A stretch of 55,464 nucleotides of DNA. Source: Streptomyces regalis. GTDB taxonomy: Bacteria > Actinomycetota > Actinomycetes > Streptomycetales > Streptomycetaceae. The DNA lies in NCBI RefSeq assembly GCF_001509475.1, contig NZ_LLZG01000367.1, forward strand, positions 1-55,464, given 5' to 3'. The translations under genes and the position numbers were made by a program. Below, one piece after another: positions 11,721 to 19,605 of the stretch. The notes below the pieces were generated by a model. That model made no database searches. It had not been told where the DNA came from and saw nothing but the letters and a program-made list of their open reading frames with translations. How positions within the stretch are numbered: the first letter of the stretch is position 1; each line of letters begins with the position of its first letter.

Positions 11721-12720
11721 GTGGAGGGCACCGTCCTGGCCGCCATGCCGGCGGGAACTCATGCGCGTGAGACTCATCCGGCACTGTGGTTCGTCCTGTT
11801 CGATCGTCGGAACTCCGCCCGGACTCGGCGTCTGCGGGCAAGGCGGCAGCACGGCTCGAAAAGGAAGCCCGAGGCCCATAGGGGGTCTCGGACCCATCGG
11901 TCCTCTCCACTGAGACATGGGATGGATTAACGGATATGAACACTGCTTCTGTCTAGCCTTGCGACACAAAAGTCTTGCCCACTTCCCGGATGAGCGTCCG
12001 GCCGGCGCCCTGGCAACCAAGCCAGACATTGGATGTGTTGAGAAGGATTGTGAGGAGTGCGAGTGCGGCGGCTTCCTGAGTGGTGAGGAAGCGGAGGCTG
12101 CGTGCAGTCCGCAGACTGACATGTACATCTCCTGTCGTTCTGTGCAGGCCATCACCGGGCGTGGAGCGCCAGATCGGGATGGCGGGGGAAGCTCGGTCTC
12201 GGTGTTGGCGGGACAGGACCGGCTGCCGCGCGACGCGGAAGGGGTCGACTGGATCCGGGTGACGGTGTGTCTGCCGTGCGCGGTGCACTTCGCCGTGGGT
12301 GACGGCGGGCCTGGGCACGCGATGCCGGTTGCCGATCCGAGCGCGCGTGTGCGGCGAGACGGTCTGCGGTTCTTTCGACGCTGCGAGGCGGCTCCTCGCC
12401 TGCGCCGCTTCGCACGTCCTGTTCTCGTACGACCCCTGTTTCTCTCTTGTTCAGGCCCAGCGGCCTTCGAAGTACGGCCAAGTCGGCGGCGGTCGACCGG
12501 GTCTCCGCCTCCAGGTCCTGACCGCTGTCGCGCCGTGCGGTGTGCCACCCAGCGCTCGGCCGGGGGAAGCTAGTTGTCCGATAAATCGAACGGCGTTCGT
12601 AAGTTCGGGCAGACGCTAAGTGTGGGAAGCGGGATGCGTCAATACCTCCGGCAGCAGTAGTCCGTGGGACCTGAGAAGGCTGGTCGCGGTCGGCGAATGT
12701 GCCACGCATGGCGTTTTTAC
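11721..12720. other. 1-kb stretch without a supportable intact gene
   Basis: Open frames exist on both strands, but none shows a recognisable domain, ribosome binding site or consistent codon pattern. A minus-strand frame at about 11953-12140 encodes a hydrophobic segment (AAALALLTILLNTSNVWLG) that may be the decayed start of an exported protein. One-mismatch copies of the island operator occur at 11798-11813 and 12576-12591. The stretch looks like decayed sequence between the GH127 gene and the binding-protein pseudogene. Confidence 0.5.
12576..12591. promoter_or_regulatory. Degenerate copy of the GTTCG-N6-CGAAC operator
   Basis: GTCCG-ATAAAT-CGAAC, one mismatch from the GH62 and GH43 sites, with flanking TT on the left as in the GH43 site. 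Further GTTCG half-sites follow at 12594-12598 and 12602-12606. It lies beside the binding-protein pseudogene and may be a leftover regulatory site. Confidence 0.35.
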
Positions 12721-12724
12721 CGGG

Positions 12725-13139
12725 GCAGGGCCGCCCTGGAGCATGGCGACCTCGCCCTTGCCGCCCAGCTTGGTGCCGAGGTACTGGCGCCTCCAGCTGC
12801 GCCGGCGTCGGCGCGATGGCGGCGGTGTCCTGCGGGGTCATCGCTAGGCCCTTGACGCCCTGGCGGATGAAGGTCTGGGCGCTGGCGGTGAGCTTGGCGA
12901 CGTCGTTCTGGGAGTTGGTGGCCTTCAGGGAGACGCCGAGCTCCTTGGCGTACTCCGGCGTGTACTTGATGTACCAGTTCCAGAAGTCGGTTGGTGGCCC
13001 TGGCGACCGCGAGGGTCTGCCCGCTCGGTGACCGAGGTGTTGCTGCCGGAGACGACGACGCGGGTGGCGCCTTCCCCTGCCTCGCCGTCGACGAGGGCGG
13101 CACCGCCAACGGGGCCTCCTTGCGACGGAGGTTGGCCAT
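12725..13139 (-). pseudogene. Frameshifted, truncated sugar ABC transporter substrate-binding protein
   Basis: Reading the minus strand from an ATG at 13139 gives MANLRRKEAPLA, a typical start of a Streptomyces binding protein. After frame changes comes a long recognisable stretch of a type I periplasmic sugar-binding protein (RbsB-like): FWNWYIKYTPEYAKELGVSLKATN, then QNDVAKLTASAQTFIRQGVKGLAMTPQDTAAIAPTPAQLEA. A deletion of about 40 codons plus a shift follows, then YLGTKLGGKGEVAMLQGGP in another frame, and then homology ends. The rest of the gene and any permease or ATPase genes are absent. In life it would have supplied uptake of sugars freed by the neighbouring glycosidases. Confidence 0.8.
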
Positions 13140-13235
13140 GTGCTCCCCGGCGGTCCCGCGCCTGCGGAACGGGATGCCCCTGATGCATTGACGCACGCAT
13201 GGCTGAAACCTATCTTCTGCTCGAACTGCCGCACA

Positions 13236-13255
13236 TTGTTCGTAATTCCGAACAA
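13236..13255. promoter_or_regulatory. 20-bp perfect inverted repeat upstream of GH43
   Basis: TTGTTCG-TAATTC-CGAACAA, 7-bp arms around a 6-base spacer, ends 60 bases before the GH43 start and lies between it and the divergent binding-protein pseudogene. It is the best copy of the motif shared with 9176-9191. The form fits a dimeric repressor such as an IclR, GntR or LacI member; the family is inferred only. Confidence 0.6.
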
Positions 13256-13314
13256 ATGACATTCCCTGTCATGGGGATCGGTCAAGCGGACGGGCCGGGC
13301 CCCTGGAGGAAGAG

Positions 13315-14673
13315 TTGAACAGAACCATAAGAAAACTGCTCACCCTGCTGGGCCCGCTGCTGCTGGTCCTGCTGGGTGCCCCCGCCCTTCAGGGCACCGC
13401 GGCCGCCGCCGCCCCGCCGGCCGGGCAGGCCACGCGGTACACGATGACCGCGTTCACCAACTCCAGTGAGTCGAACATGTACGTGTACGACTCGCCGGAC
13501 GCCACCGGCTTCACCCTCCGCAAGGGCCCGGCGTACACCCCGCCGTCCGGTCTGATCCGGGACCCCAGCATCTTCAAGCACACGGACGGCTTCTACTACA
13601 TCACGTACACCACCAACTGGACCGGGAACACGATCGGTTTCGCCCGGAGCGCCGACCGGGTGAACTGGACGTTCATGTACAACTACACGATCCCGATCAG
13701 CGGGCTGACCCGCACCTGGGCGCCGGAGTGGTTCGTCGACAGCGACGGCAGCGTCAACATCATCGTGTCGCTGACGGCGGCGAGTACCGCCACCCACTTC
13801 ACCGCCTACAAGATCACGGCGACCAACTCCGCGCTGACCACCTGGTCCGCGCCCACCCAGCTGTCCGGCATCGGCCCGAACTACATCGACACCTTTGTCG
13901 TCAAGGTCGACTCCACCTACCACGCGTTCACCAAGAACGAGACGACGAAGTACATCGAGTACGCCACCGCCTCCAGCCTCACCGGCCCGTACACCTTCAA
14001 GAAGACCGGCAACTGGGCGGGCTTCGGCGACTGGGTCGAGGGCCCGGCCCTGGTCCAGCTCGACAACGGCGGCTGGCGCATCTACTACGACGGCTACCGC
14101 GCCGGGAAGTACTGGTACAGCGACAGCTACGACAATTTCGCCACCTGGACGACACCCACCGAGGTGCCCGGGCTGACCGGATTCATACGCCACGCCACCG
14201 TGCTGAAGGAGACGGTCTCCGGCGGCGTCACCACGCCCACCAACACCACCCGGTCGCTTCAGTCGGTCAACTTCCCCGACCGCTACGCCGTGGTGCGCTC
14301 CGACAGCCTCGGCTACATCGACCCGGTGAGCGCCTCCAGCAGCACCGCCGTGAAGCAGGGCGCCACCTTCACCGTCGTGCCCGGCCTCGCCGACGCCAAC
14401 TGCTACTCCTTCCGCGACTCCTCCGGCCGCTATCTGCGCCACTGGGACTTCCGGGTCCGCTTCGACAGCAGCAACGGCACCGACACCTTCAAGAAGGACG
14501 CCACCTACTGCGCCCGCCCGGGCACCGCCTCCGGTTCCGTCAGCCTGGAGTCGTACAACTACCCCGGCCGCTACCTGCGCCACTACAACTACGCGCTGCG
14601 CGTGGACCTCTACCAGAACACCGACACGTTCCGCGCCGACAGCTCCTTCACGGTGGTCAACCCCTGGGCCTGA
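13315..14673 (+). CDS. Secreted GH43 exo-alpha-1,5-L-arabinofuranosidase with CBM42 (AbfB)
   Basis: A 452-residue secreted enzyme, TTG start with GGAGGA just upstream. A signal peptide (KLLTLLGPLLLVLLGAPALQGTAAAA) is followed by a GH43 five-bladed propeller (about 38-300). The expected catalytic triad is Asp83 (LIRDPSIF), Asp192 (PNYIDTFVV) and Glu242 (DWVEGPAL). Residues about 313-452 form an AbfB/CBM42 beta-trefoil with repeats SVNFPDRYAVVR, GRYLRHWDFRVRF and YNYPGRYLRHYNYALRV. The architecture matches the S. avermitilis exo-1,5-arabinofuranosidase (GH43 subfamily 26). It would trim arabinan to arabinose together with the GH62 and GH127 enzymes. Confidence 0.92.
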   Translation: MNRTIRKLLTLLGPLLLVLLGAPALQGTAAAAAPPAGQATRYTMTAFTNSSESNMYVYDSPDATGFTLRKGPAYTPPSGLIRDPSIFKHTDGFYYITYTTNWTGNTIGFARSADRVNWTFMYNYTIPISGLTRTWAPEWFVDSDGSVNIIVSLTAASTATHFTAYKITATNSALTTWSAPTQLSGIGPNYIDTFVVKVDSTYHAFTKNETTKYIEYATASSLTGPYTFKKTGNWAGFGDWVEGPALVQLDNGGWRIYYDGYRAGKYWYSDSYDNFATWTTPTEVPGLTGFIRHATVLKETVSGGVTTPTNTTRSLQSVNFPDRYAVVRSDSLGYIDPVSASSSTAVKQGATFTVVPGLADANCYSFRDSSGRYLRHWDFRVRFDSSNGTDTFKKDATYCARPGTASGSVSLESYNYPGRYLRHYNYALRVDLYQNTDTFRADSSFTVVNPWA

Positions 14674-14720
14674 CCTGTCCGACCCACCTCCTGCCGTGCC
14701 GTCGCGGACCCCACCCGCGG

Positions 14721-14903
14721 CGGCGCGAGGTCTACGAGCGCTTCCGCGAGGCGTTCGTCGCCCGCACCAAGCTGCTGCGCGTCGGCGACCCGCTCGACGA
14801 GCGAGGGTGCGGTGCTGCTGTGAGGCAACGACGCCACCGGCTCCTGTACGCGCTGTTCGCCCCGGTCGTGGTGCTGCAGCCGTTCACGTCCTTCGAGGAC
14901 GCC
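14721..14903 (+). pseudogene. Relic of an aldehyde dehydrogenase gene
   Basis: Frame 1 (14721-14801) encodes RREVYERFREAFVARTKLLRVGDPLDE, a signature of aldehyde dehydrogenases before their catalytic-domain end. It is followed by GAVLL and an in-frame TGA, then in another frame (14853-14903) LFAPVVVLQPFTSFEDA, the conserved block found about 70 residues later in the family. The spacing implies a deletion of about 45 codons plus frameshifts. The 14904-15265 remainder, up to the cobC stop, shows no recognisable gene. It may once have served a sugar-oxidation pathway of the arabinan island. Confidence 0.6.
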
Positions 14904-15265
14904 TGCCCGCAATCCTGCGCTGTGCGCCCAGCGAGGTCGAAGGCAGGGACGAGGCGATCGTGGCCACCATGCGTGCCCGCCGCGGCCCCGACTCCGTCGG
15001 GCCTGCCCGAAGGCCGGGCCTGCCCTCATGTCGAGCTCGAAGGCGACGACCCTGCTTCGGTGAACGCCCGGGGCGCCGAGCTGCGATGCCGGATCAGCAT
15101 CTCCGACAGAAGGCACCGCCCCCACACGACCGGAGTGATCGTGCGGGGCATCGGACCGTCCAGGCCGAATCCGTGGCCCGGAGGCGTGAGGGAAACCGCC
15201 CCCGTATTCCCGGACCACGGACACGATCCGTGCGTGCCCGCGGAGCAGCGATGCAGTCCCGCGCC

Positions 15266-16354
15266 TCAGCGACGCGCCAGCGCCTGGTCCAGCGCCTGCA
15301 GGAAGGAACTGACCGTCCCCCGGTCCCGCACCGCCAGCCGCAACCACTCCTCGCCCAGCCCGGGGAAGGTGTCCCCACGCCGCACCGCGAACCCGAGCTC
15401 GCGCAGATGCTCCCGTACCGCTGCCGCCCTCGGCAGGCGGACGAGCACGAAGGGCCCCTCGGCGGGCTCGACGACCCGGAGTCCTGCCGACGCGAACTCG
15501 CCCAGCCCCGCGACGAGATGGGCCCGGTCGGCGGCGATGCGGTGGGCCGCGTGGGCCGCCTCCGCCAGGGCCGGGGACGACATGCAGGCCTCGGCGGCGG
15601 TGAGCGCGGGTGTGGAGACCGGCCACAGGGGCTGGGCGCGCTCCAGGTCGGCGATGGTTTCCGGGGCGGCGAGGACGTAGCCGATCCGCAGGCCGGCCAG
15701 GCCCCAGGTCTTGGTCAGGCTGCGGAGCACCACCAGACCCGGTATGTCCGTGCGGCTCGCCAGCGCCTCCCGCTCACCCGGCACCGCGTCCATGAACGCC
15801 TCGTCCACCACCAACGTCCGCCCGGGGCGGGCGAGTTCGGCGAGGGACGCGGCCGGGTGGAGCACCGAGGTCGGGTTGGTGGGGTTGCCGACGACCACCA
15901 GGTCGGCCTCCTCAGGGACGGCCGCCGGGTCGAGGCGGAAGCCGTCCTCCTCCCGCAGCAGCACCCGGTCGACCGTGTGGCCCGCGTCCCGCAGGGCCGC
16001 CTCCGGCTCCGTGAACTGCGGGTGCACGACGACCGGTCGGCGTACCTTCAGTGCCCGCGCCAGCAGGACGAACGCCTCCGCGGCCCCCGCCGTCAGCAGC
16101 ACCCGTTCCGCCGGCAGCCCGTGCCGCGCCGCCACCGCCGCCCGCGCGGCCCGCCCGTCCGGGTAAGCCGCGAGGGAGCCCAGCGACTCGGCGATCCGCT
16201 CGCGCAGCCACGCGGGCGGCGTGTCCGCGCGGACGTTCACGGCGAGGTCGACGAGCGCCGAGCCGTCGTCACGGACCTCGGCGTCGCCGTGGTGGCGAAG
16301 GTCGTGCGCCTCAGTGGGCATGGGAGTGGGCGCCGTGGTGGTGGCCGTGGTCAT
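15266..16354 (-). CDS. cobC: CobC/CobD-like PLP-dependent aminotransferase (Rv2231c family)
   Basis: A 362-residue class I/II aminotransferase fold protein related to threonine-phosphate decarboxylase, which supplies the aminopropanol linker of cobalamin. Features are NPTNPTSVLHP (substrate/PLP region), VVDEAFMD, and the PLP lysine in LRSLTKTWGLAGLRIGYV. It is the last gene of the operon and overlaps cbiX by 44 bases if the ATG at 16354 is used; an internal ATG at 16321 gives an 11-base overlap and removes the low-complexity MTTATTTAPTP. Decarboxylase versus aminotransferase activity is not decided by sequence alone. Confidence 0.85.
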   Translation of the reverse strand: MTTATTTAPTPMPTEAHDLRHHGDAEVRDDGSALVDLAVNVRADTPPAWLRERIAESLGSLAAYPDGRAARAAVAARHGLPAERVLLTAGAAEAFVLLARALKVRRPVVVHPQFTEPEAALRDAGHTVDRVLLREEDGFRLDPAAVPEEADLVVVGNPTNPTSVLHPAASLAELARPGRTLVVDEAFMDAVPGEREALASRTDIPGLVVLRSLTKTWGLAGLRIGYVLAAPETIADLERAQPLWPVSTPALTAAEACMSSPALAEAAHAAHRIAADRAHLVAGLGEFASAGLRVVEPAEGPFVLVRLPRAAAVREHLRELGFAVRRGDTFPGLGEEWLRLAVRDRGTVSSFLQALDQALARR

Positions 16355-17252
16355 GATGACCGTGCCCGTGGTGGTGGCCGTCGTCGTCCGGGTGGAAGTG
16401 CGGCTGCTGGGGCATGCCGACCTTGTCCTCGAAGCCGGGCAGTGCTATGCGGTACACGCACGAGTCGCAGTTCATCCGCAGGTCGCCCTTGAGGGCCTCC
16501 TCGTAGCGCTCCATCACCAGGTCGAGCAGCTCCCGCTCGGGACCGATGACGTCCGCCGAGCGCACCTCGACCTCCGGGTGCGCGGCCGCCCAGCCCTCCG
16601 TCTGCTGCCGTACGCGGTCCGGCAGGATGCCGGTGAAGAGGAAGTAGGGGAGGACGACGATCTTCCGCGCCCCCAGCTTCACGCAGCGATCCAGGCCGCT
16701 CGGCACGTCCGGCGCCGCGAGCGACACGAACGCCGTCTCCACGCCCGCGTATCCGCGCCCCTCCCACAGCAGCCGCGCCGCCTTGTGCACCTCGGCGTTG
16801 GCGTCGGGGTCCGTGGAACCGCGCCCGACCAGCAGCACGGTCACGTCGGCCCGGTCGCCGGGCGTGCGGCCCTCGGTGCCGAGCGCCTCGTCCAGGCGCC
16901 GCTCCAGGACGGACAGCAGCGCCGGGTGCGGGCCCAGCGGGCGGCCGTAGGTGTACGAGATCCCGGGGTGCCGCTCCTTCTCGCGGGCCAGCGCCGCCGG
17001 GATGTCCCCCTTGGCGTGCCCGGCGGACACCAGCATCAGCGGCACCGCGGCGAACCGCCGTACGCCCCGCTCGACCAGCTCGGTCACGGCGTCGCCCAGC
17101 GGCGGCGGGGACAGCTCGATGAAGCCGCCCGCGACGGGCAGCTCGGGGTGGCGGGCCCCCAGCTCCCGGACGAAGTCGCGGAACGCCTCGGCCCCGGCGT
17201 CGTCCCGGGTGCCATGACCGGCGATGAGCAGGGCGGGCGGCGGGGTGGTCAC
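16311..17252 (-). CDS. cbiX: Sirohydrochlorin cobaltochelatase/ferrochelatase, tandem CbiX domains with His-rich tail
   Basis: A 313-residue class II chelatase with two CbiX-like halves. The N-terminal half has LLIAGHGTRDD and PLMLVSAGHAKGDIP; the second has VLLVGRGSTDPDAN and VVLPYFLFTGILPDRV. The C-terminus contains MNCDSC, matching the MXCXXC iron-sulfur motif described for Bacillus CbiX, and ends in a histidine-rich tail (residues about 290-313) that may store or deliver metal. It inserts Co(2+) or Fe(2+) into sirohydrochlorin. It starts with GTG in a GTGA overlap with the cobH stop. Confidence 0.88.
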   Translation of the reverse strand: MTTPPPALLIAGHGTRDDAGAEAFRDFVRELGARHPELPVAGGFIELSPPPLGDAVTELVERGVRRFAAVPLMLVSAGHAKGDIPAALAREKERHPGISYTYGRPLGPHPALLSVLERRLDEALGTEGRTPGDRADVTVLLVGRGSTDPDANAEVHKAARLLWEGRGYAGVETAFVSLAAPDVPSGLDRCVKLGARKIVVLPYFLFTGILPDRVRQQTEGWAAAHPEVEVRSADVIGPERELLDLVMERYEEALKGDLRMNCDSCVYRIALPGFEDKVGMPQQPHFHPDDDGHHHGHGHHDHGHHHGAHSHAH

Positions 17253-17905
17253 GATTTCTCCTCGGTCTTCTGGGACTCGTTCTTCTGAGACTCGGTCTTT
17301 TGAAGCTCGGTCTTCTGCGCAAGGGGGTGGTACAGCAGGGCGTTGAGCGCGGCGGAGGCGACCGCCGAACCGCCCTTCTCGGACACGTTGCTCACGGCGG
17401 GCAGCCCGCTCTCGCGCAGCGCGGCCTTGGACTCGACCGCGCCGACGAAGCCGACGGGCAGGCCGATGACGAGGGCCGGGGCGGCGTCCAGGGTCAGCAG
17501 CTCCTCAAGGGCGGTCGGCGCGTTGCCGATCACCCAGAGGGCACCCGGGCCGACCTGCTCGTAGGCGAGCCGGATCGCGTGCGCCGAACGGGTCAGTCCC
17601 GGACCGGACTTGGCGTCCCTGAGCCGGCAGACGGTCTCCCGCCGGGTGATGCCGGCCGCGACCATCTCCACGTCCGTGACGACGGGCGCGCCGGAGTGCA
17701 GCGCGGAGTGCGCCTTCTCCAGGTCGCCCTCGTCCATGACGAGATCGGTGGCGTAGTCGAGATCCGCGGCGGAGTGGATGACTCTCTCCACCACCGCCCG
17801 GGTCAGCGGCGGGAAGTGCGAGGTGTCCAGGCGGGCGCGCAGCCGCCGGTAGGACTCCACTTCGATCGGATGAACCACACGATCCACGCGATCCACACGG
17901 TTCAC
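17249..17905 (-). CDS. cobH: Precorrin-8X methylmutase
   Basis: A 218-residue CobH/CbiC enzyme that moves the C11 methyl group to C12 to form hydrogenobyrinic acid. It contains HPIEVESYRRL near the start, RVIHSAADLDYA with the catalytic histidine region, VTDVEMVAAGI, and the family block VIGNAPTALEELLTL...VIGLPVGFVGAVESK. The start GTG overlaps the cobJ stop (GTGA). The C-terminal tail is an odd run of QKTE/QKNE repeats (about 197-218), encoded by near-repeated 15- to 18-base units and absent from most homologues; it is probably an unstructured, slippage-derived extension. Confidence 0.93.
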   Translation of the reverse strand: MNRVDRVDRVVHPIEVESYRRLRARLDTSHFPPLTRAVVERVIHSAADLDYATDLVMDEGDLEKAHSALHSGAPVVTDVEMVAAGITRRETVCRLRDAKSGPGLTRSAHAIRLAYEQVGPGALWVIGNAPTALEELLTLDAAPALVIGLPVGFVGAVESKAALRESGLPAVSNVSEKGGSAVASAALNALLYHPLAQKTELQKTESQKNESQKTEEKS

Positions 17906-19605
17906 TTGGCGCCCTCCTGCGATGCCTGCCACCGGTAGCCGCGCGGCGTCACCATGCGCCCCGCGATGTCCCGGGTCGCGGTGTTGCCCACGGTCACGAC
18001 CGTCATCATGTCGACCGTCGCCGGGTCGAGGGCGCCCAGTGTCGTGAGCCGACTGGACTCGTCCGGCCGCGACGCGTTCCGTACGACACCGACCGGCGTC
18101 GTCGGCTTCCGGTGCTCGGCGAGGATCGCGAGGGCCTTCGGCAGCTGCCAGTCGCGGCCCCGGGAGCGGGGGTTGTAGAAGGTGACCACGATGTCGGCCT
18201 CGGCCGCGGCCCGCACCCGCCGCTCGATGACCTCCCACGGAGTGTGCAGGTCGGAGAGGCTGATCGACACGTGGTCGTGTCCGAGCGGCGCCCCGAGGAT
18301 CGCGGCGGCCGCGAGGGCGGCGGTGACGCCCGGGATCCCGATCACGTCGATGTCGTCGGAGGCCTCGGCGAGCGCGGGGGAGGCCATGGCGTACACGCCC
18401 GCGTCCCCGCTGCCGATCAGCGCGACCGCCTGCCCCTTGCGGGCCTCCTCGACGGCCGTCCGGGCCCGCTCCTCCTCGGCGCCGAGCCCCGACTCCAGGA
18501 TCCGGGTGCCGGGCCGCAGCAGATCGCGGATCTGGTCGACGTACTGGTCGAGCCCGACGAGCACGGAGGCGCGCCGCAGTTCCGCCGTCGCGCGCGGCGT
18601 CAGCAGATCACGGGCACCGGGCCCGAGCCCGACGACCGCGAGTCGCCCGCGCCCCGGACGCCGTACGACGGCACAGGTCGCCATCGCCGGCTGCCCGTCG
18701 GCGCGCTCCGACTTCCGCTTGGGTACAAGGAGTTCGCCGCCCCGCACGAGTGCGGCGGCCTCGGCGACGGAGGGGGTGCCCACGGCGGCGAGGGGCGCGT
18801 CGGAGGGGTTGGGGACCTCGACGGCGGCCAGTTCCTCGGCGGAGTGGGTGACGAGGGGGACGCCGAGCCGGGCGGCGGCCTCGACGATGCCGGGTTCGTC
18901 GGCCTTGGCGTCGACGGTGGCGAGTTCGGCGAGGGAAGCGGGGGAGAGGCCGGCGTCGCCGAGCGCGCTCTCGATCAGCCCGAGTACCTCGTCGACAGGG
19001 GCGCCCTTGGAGGCACCGACGCCGACGACGAGGGACGGCGGGCGCAGGACGACCTCGCGCTCGGCGGCGCGCTCCACGAGCCGATCCGTCAGACGGATGG
19101 TGTACGTACCCTCGGCGGCGACCGGGAGCGGTGGCAGCGGCCAGGCCAACTCGGCCTTCAACGCCACCGGTTCACCGTCGAGCAGGGCCCGCGAGACCCC
19201 GGCGACATCGCCCTCCACCGGAAACCCGAGGGTGTCCAGACCGGGCACCCCCACGGCATCGGTCGCCGTCGTCACCACGGGCTCGACCGCCAGCAACTCC
19301 CCGACCTCCCGGGCGAGTTCATTGGCCCCGCCGCCGTGCCCGCCGACCAGCGACACGGCGAACCGCCCGCCCTCGTCGACGCACACCACACCCGGGTCGG
19401 TCGCCTTGTCACCCAGCAGCGGGGCGATCAGCCGTACGACCGCTCCCGTGGCCAGAAAGCACACGAGCTGCTCGCACTCCGCGAACGCCCGCCGTACGGC
19501 GTCCCCGACGGGCCCGTCGTACACGCGCACGCGGTCCGGCCACGCCGCGGCCAGCCGGTCCCGCGCCGCCGCCCCCGCCGCGGTGGCGGAAATGAGGCCG
19601 ATCAC
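17902..19605 (-). CDS. cobJ: CbiG-CobJ fusion: cobalt-precorrin-5A hydrolase-like plus precorrin-3B C17-methyltransferase
   Basis: A 567-residue bifunctional protein. Residues 1-310 are CbiG-like, with the N-terminal GLISATAAGAAARDRL, the central FLATGAVVRLIAPLL, GGHGGGANELA and a C-terminal CobE/GbiG domain LVVGVGASKGAPVDEVL. Residues about 318-560 are a tetrapyrrole methylase, RLAVVGLGPGARDLLTPRA and ALIGSGDAGVYAMA, the SAM-binding loops of CobJ/CbiH. The protein should carry out ring contraction by C17 methylation, with the CbiG part opening the lactone. Its start overlaps the cobL stop by four bases. CbiG is typical of the early-cobalt route, CobJ naming of the late-cobalt route. Confidence 0.92.
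   Translation of the reverse strand: MIGLISATAAGAAARDRLAAAWPDRVRVYDGPVGDAVRRAFAECEQLVCFLATGAVVRLIAPLLGDKATDPGVVCVDEGGRFAVSLVGGHGGGANELAREVGELLAVEPVVTTATDAVGVPGLDTLGFPVEGDVAGVSRALLDGEPVALKAELAWPLPPLPVAAEGTYTIRLTDRLVERAAEREVVLRPPSLVVGVGASKGAPVDEVLGLIESALGDAGLSPASLAELATVDAKADEPGIVEAAARLGVPLVTHSAEELAAVEVPNPSDAPLAAVGTPSVAEAAALVRGGELLVPKRKSERADGQPAMATCAVVRRPGRGRLAVVGLGPGARDLLTPRATAELRRASVLVGLDQYVDQIRDLLRPGTRILESGLGAEEERARTAVEEARKGQAVALIGSGDAGVYAMASPALAEASDDIDVIGIPGVTAALAAAAILGAPLGHDHVSISLSDLHTPWEVIERRVRAAAEADIVVTFYNPRSRGRDWQLPKALAILAEHRKPTTPVGVVRNASRPDESSRLTTLGALDPATVDMMTVVTVGNTATRDIAGRMVTPRGYRWQASQEGAK

Noticed and set aside
11917..12573. Plus-strand open frames in the relic region
   Set aside because: No ribosome binding site, no recognised motif, and Arg/Ser-rich composition. 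Treated as non-coding decayed sequence.
17300..17938. Plus-strand frame opposite cobH
   Set aside because: Shadow of cobH; the minus strand shows all methylmutase motifs.
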